The notes under the pieces: generated by a model | Told to the model about the DNA's origin: nothing | The model's database searches: none | Seen by the model: the letters and a program-made list of their open reading frames with translations, nothing else | NCBI GenBank assembly: GCA_963796195.1 | Contig: CAWCKS010000014.1 | Location: forward strand, 806,001 to 870,000 | Direction: 5' to 3' | Length of the DNA: 64,000 bases | Origin: CAWCKS01 sp963796195 | Lineage (GTDB): Bacteria; Pseudomonadota; Alphaproteobacteria; Rhizobiales; Xanthobacteraceae | Shown here: positions 63,377 to 64,000 of the stretch, in pieces | How positions within the stretch are numbered: position 1 is the stretch's first letter | How the letters are laid out: every line of letters starts with the position of its first letter | Translations under genes and position numbers: made by a program

Positions 63377-64000
63377 TCAGCCGGGCTTTGAGCTCGCGAG
63401 ATACGCGTGTTCCAGCCGGCGGTGCAGGTCCGCTTCGCTGGTCGCGGCTTCCAGCACGATCGAGCCGCGCGCCAGCGCGTAGACGCGATCGGCCACCGCC
63501 AGCGCCTTGTCGATCAGCTGCTCGACCAGCAGTACGGCAGTGCCGGTTTCGCGCAACCGCCTGACCACATCGAGCACGCGATCGACCAGCACGGGAGACA
63601 GGCCCGCGGACGGCTCGTCGAGCATCAGCAGGCGCGGCCGCCGGATCAGGCCCTGCGCCACCGCAAGAATCTGCTGTTGGCCGCCGGACAGCGACACCGC
63701 GCGCTCGGTGCGCTTGGCGGCGATTTCCGGAAAGAGGTCGAGCACCTCTTCGACGCGCGCAGCGCGCTCGGCGCGCGCCAGGTCGTAAGCCGACAGCAGG
63801 AGATTGTCGACCACGGTCAGTTGGGTGAACACGCGATGGCCTTCGATGACGTGCGAGAGCCCCGCCTTCACCGCGTCGCGCGGATTCGCGCCCGCAAGAT
63901 CGCGTCCGCCGAACTGCACACGCCCCGACCACGGCAGCAGCCCGGATACCGCGCGCAACAGCGTGGTCTTGCCGGCGCCGTTGGGCCCGAGCAACGCCAC
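63377..64000 (-). CDS. livF: Branched-chain amino acid-type ABC transporter ATP-binding protein, partial
   Basis: The leftward gene enters from the right edge; its first residues are outside the window. The 207 residues seen contain Walker A (LLGPNGAGKTTLLRAVSGLL), the signature LSGGQQQILAVAQGLI, Walker B LLMLDEPSAGLSP and the H-loop region VLLVEQLIDKALAVADRVY. The Q-loop-region SHVIEGHRVFTQLTV is typical of LivF rather than LivG. It powers uptake of branched-chain amino acids or related compounds. Its stop is nine bases from the end of convergent small gene B. Confidence 0.92.
   Translation of the reverse strand: MALLGPNGAGKTTLLRAVSGLLPWSGRVQFGGRDLAGANPRDAVKAGLSHVIEGHRVFTQLTVVDNLLLSAYDLARAERAARVEEVLDLFPEIAAKRTERAVSLSGGQQQILAVAQGLIRRPRLLMLDEPSAGLSPVLVDRVLDVVRRLRETGTAVLLVEQLIDKALAVADRVYALARGSIVLEAATSEADLHRRLEHAYLASSKPG

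Noticed and set aside
1..64000. CRISPR arrays, tRNA, rRNA, prophage or replication origin
   Set aside because: No regularly spaced direct repeats, no cloverleaf or CCA-type tRNA ends noticed, no phage structural genes and no DnaA-box cluster seen. Sought by eye only.

Overview
The window looks like a chromosomal piece of a high-GC alphaproteobacterium, most likely Bradyrhizobiaceae (Bradyrhizobium or a close relative). The evidence is the codon bias, the many catabolic and ABC-transport genes, the PEP carboxylase, the family of short GC-rich intergenic palindromic repeats, and tiny membrane proteins ending in YGLDLS-x-GxF. This assignment is by recognition of style only; no search was run. 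I saw no rRNA, tRNA, CRISPR array or prophage.

Layout. 0-5.5 kb: the 5' end of a patatin-like gene, a redoxin with an in-frame TGA that looks like a selenocysteine codon, a nitroreductase, a quinone-reductase-like dehydrogenase, an enoyl-CoA hydratase and a zinc metallopeptidase. 5.7-12.5 kb: a three-gene transglutaminase/DUF2126, circularly permuted ATP-grasp/alpha-E and transglutaminase operon, a predicted peptide-ligation or tagging system, divergent from the metallopeptidase. 12.6-15 kb: a lone xanthine-dehydrogenase-type large subunit. 15.1-21.4 kb: a leftward catabolic block (enoyl-CoA hydratases, carboxylesterase, SAF-domain dehydrogenase, phytanoyl-CoA dioxygenase, SDR) facing a GntR regulator and a sugar-type ABC importer (21.5-25.9 kb). 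26-29.5 kb: small membrane and secreted proteins, then a luciferase-like monooxygenase with an alpha/beta hydrolase. 29.6-35.1 kb: MFS exporter, SDR, MOSC protein, PhoD-type phosphatase and an alpha/beta hydrolase. 35.1-36.3 kb: an ISAs1-type insertion sequence. 36.4-42.4 kb: ppc, ridA, a MetE-like gene, a coupled pair of small proteins, and a decayed MetE 3' fragment. 42.5-47.5 kb: a cyclase and a periplasmic molybdenum hydroxylase with its cytochrome c. 47.5-51.2 kb: TetR plus EmrAB-type efflux. 51.4-59.8 kb: a peptide-type ABC importer (including a permease-ATPase fusion) with creatininase and D-aminoacylase-type hydrolases. 59.8-64 kb: an SbmA/BacA-like transporter, a flavin monooxygenase, and a tandem duplication of a small secreted-protein gene with the 3' end of livF.

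Sequence quality matters for reading this window. More than 40 single-base indels, mostly one extra base, break otherwise well-conserved proteins, including the housekeeping gene ppc. They are densest at 5.8-10.9 kb. Conservation resumes immediately in a neighbouring frame after each break, which fits uncorrected sequencing insertions better than biological decay. I therefore annotate such genes over their full span and state where the frame changes.

The strongest candidates for something standard annotation would miss are the selenoprotein with a SECIS-like hairpin (539-1009), the ATP-grasp/transglutaminase/peptidase cluster, a CRP-type palindrome upstream of a microprotein, the GTGA-coupled zinc-ribbon and 34-residue membrane peptide, and the small secreted-protein/livF tandem duplication.
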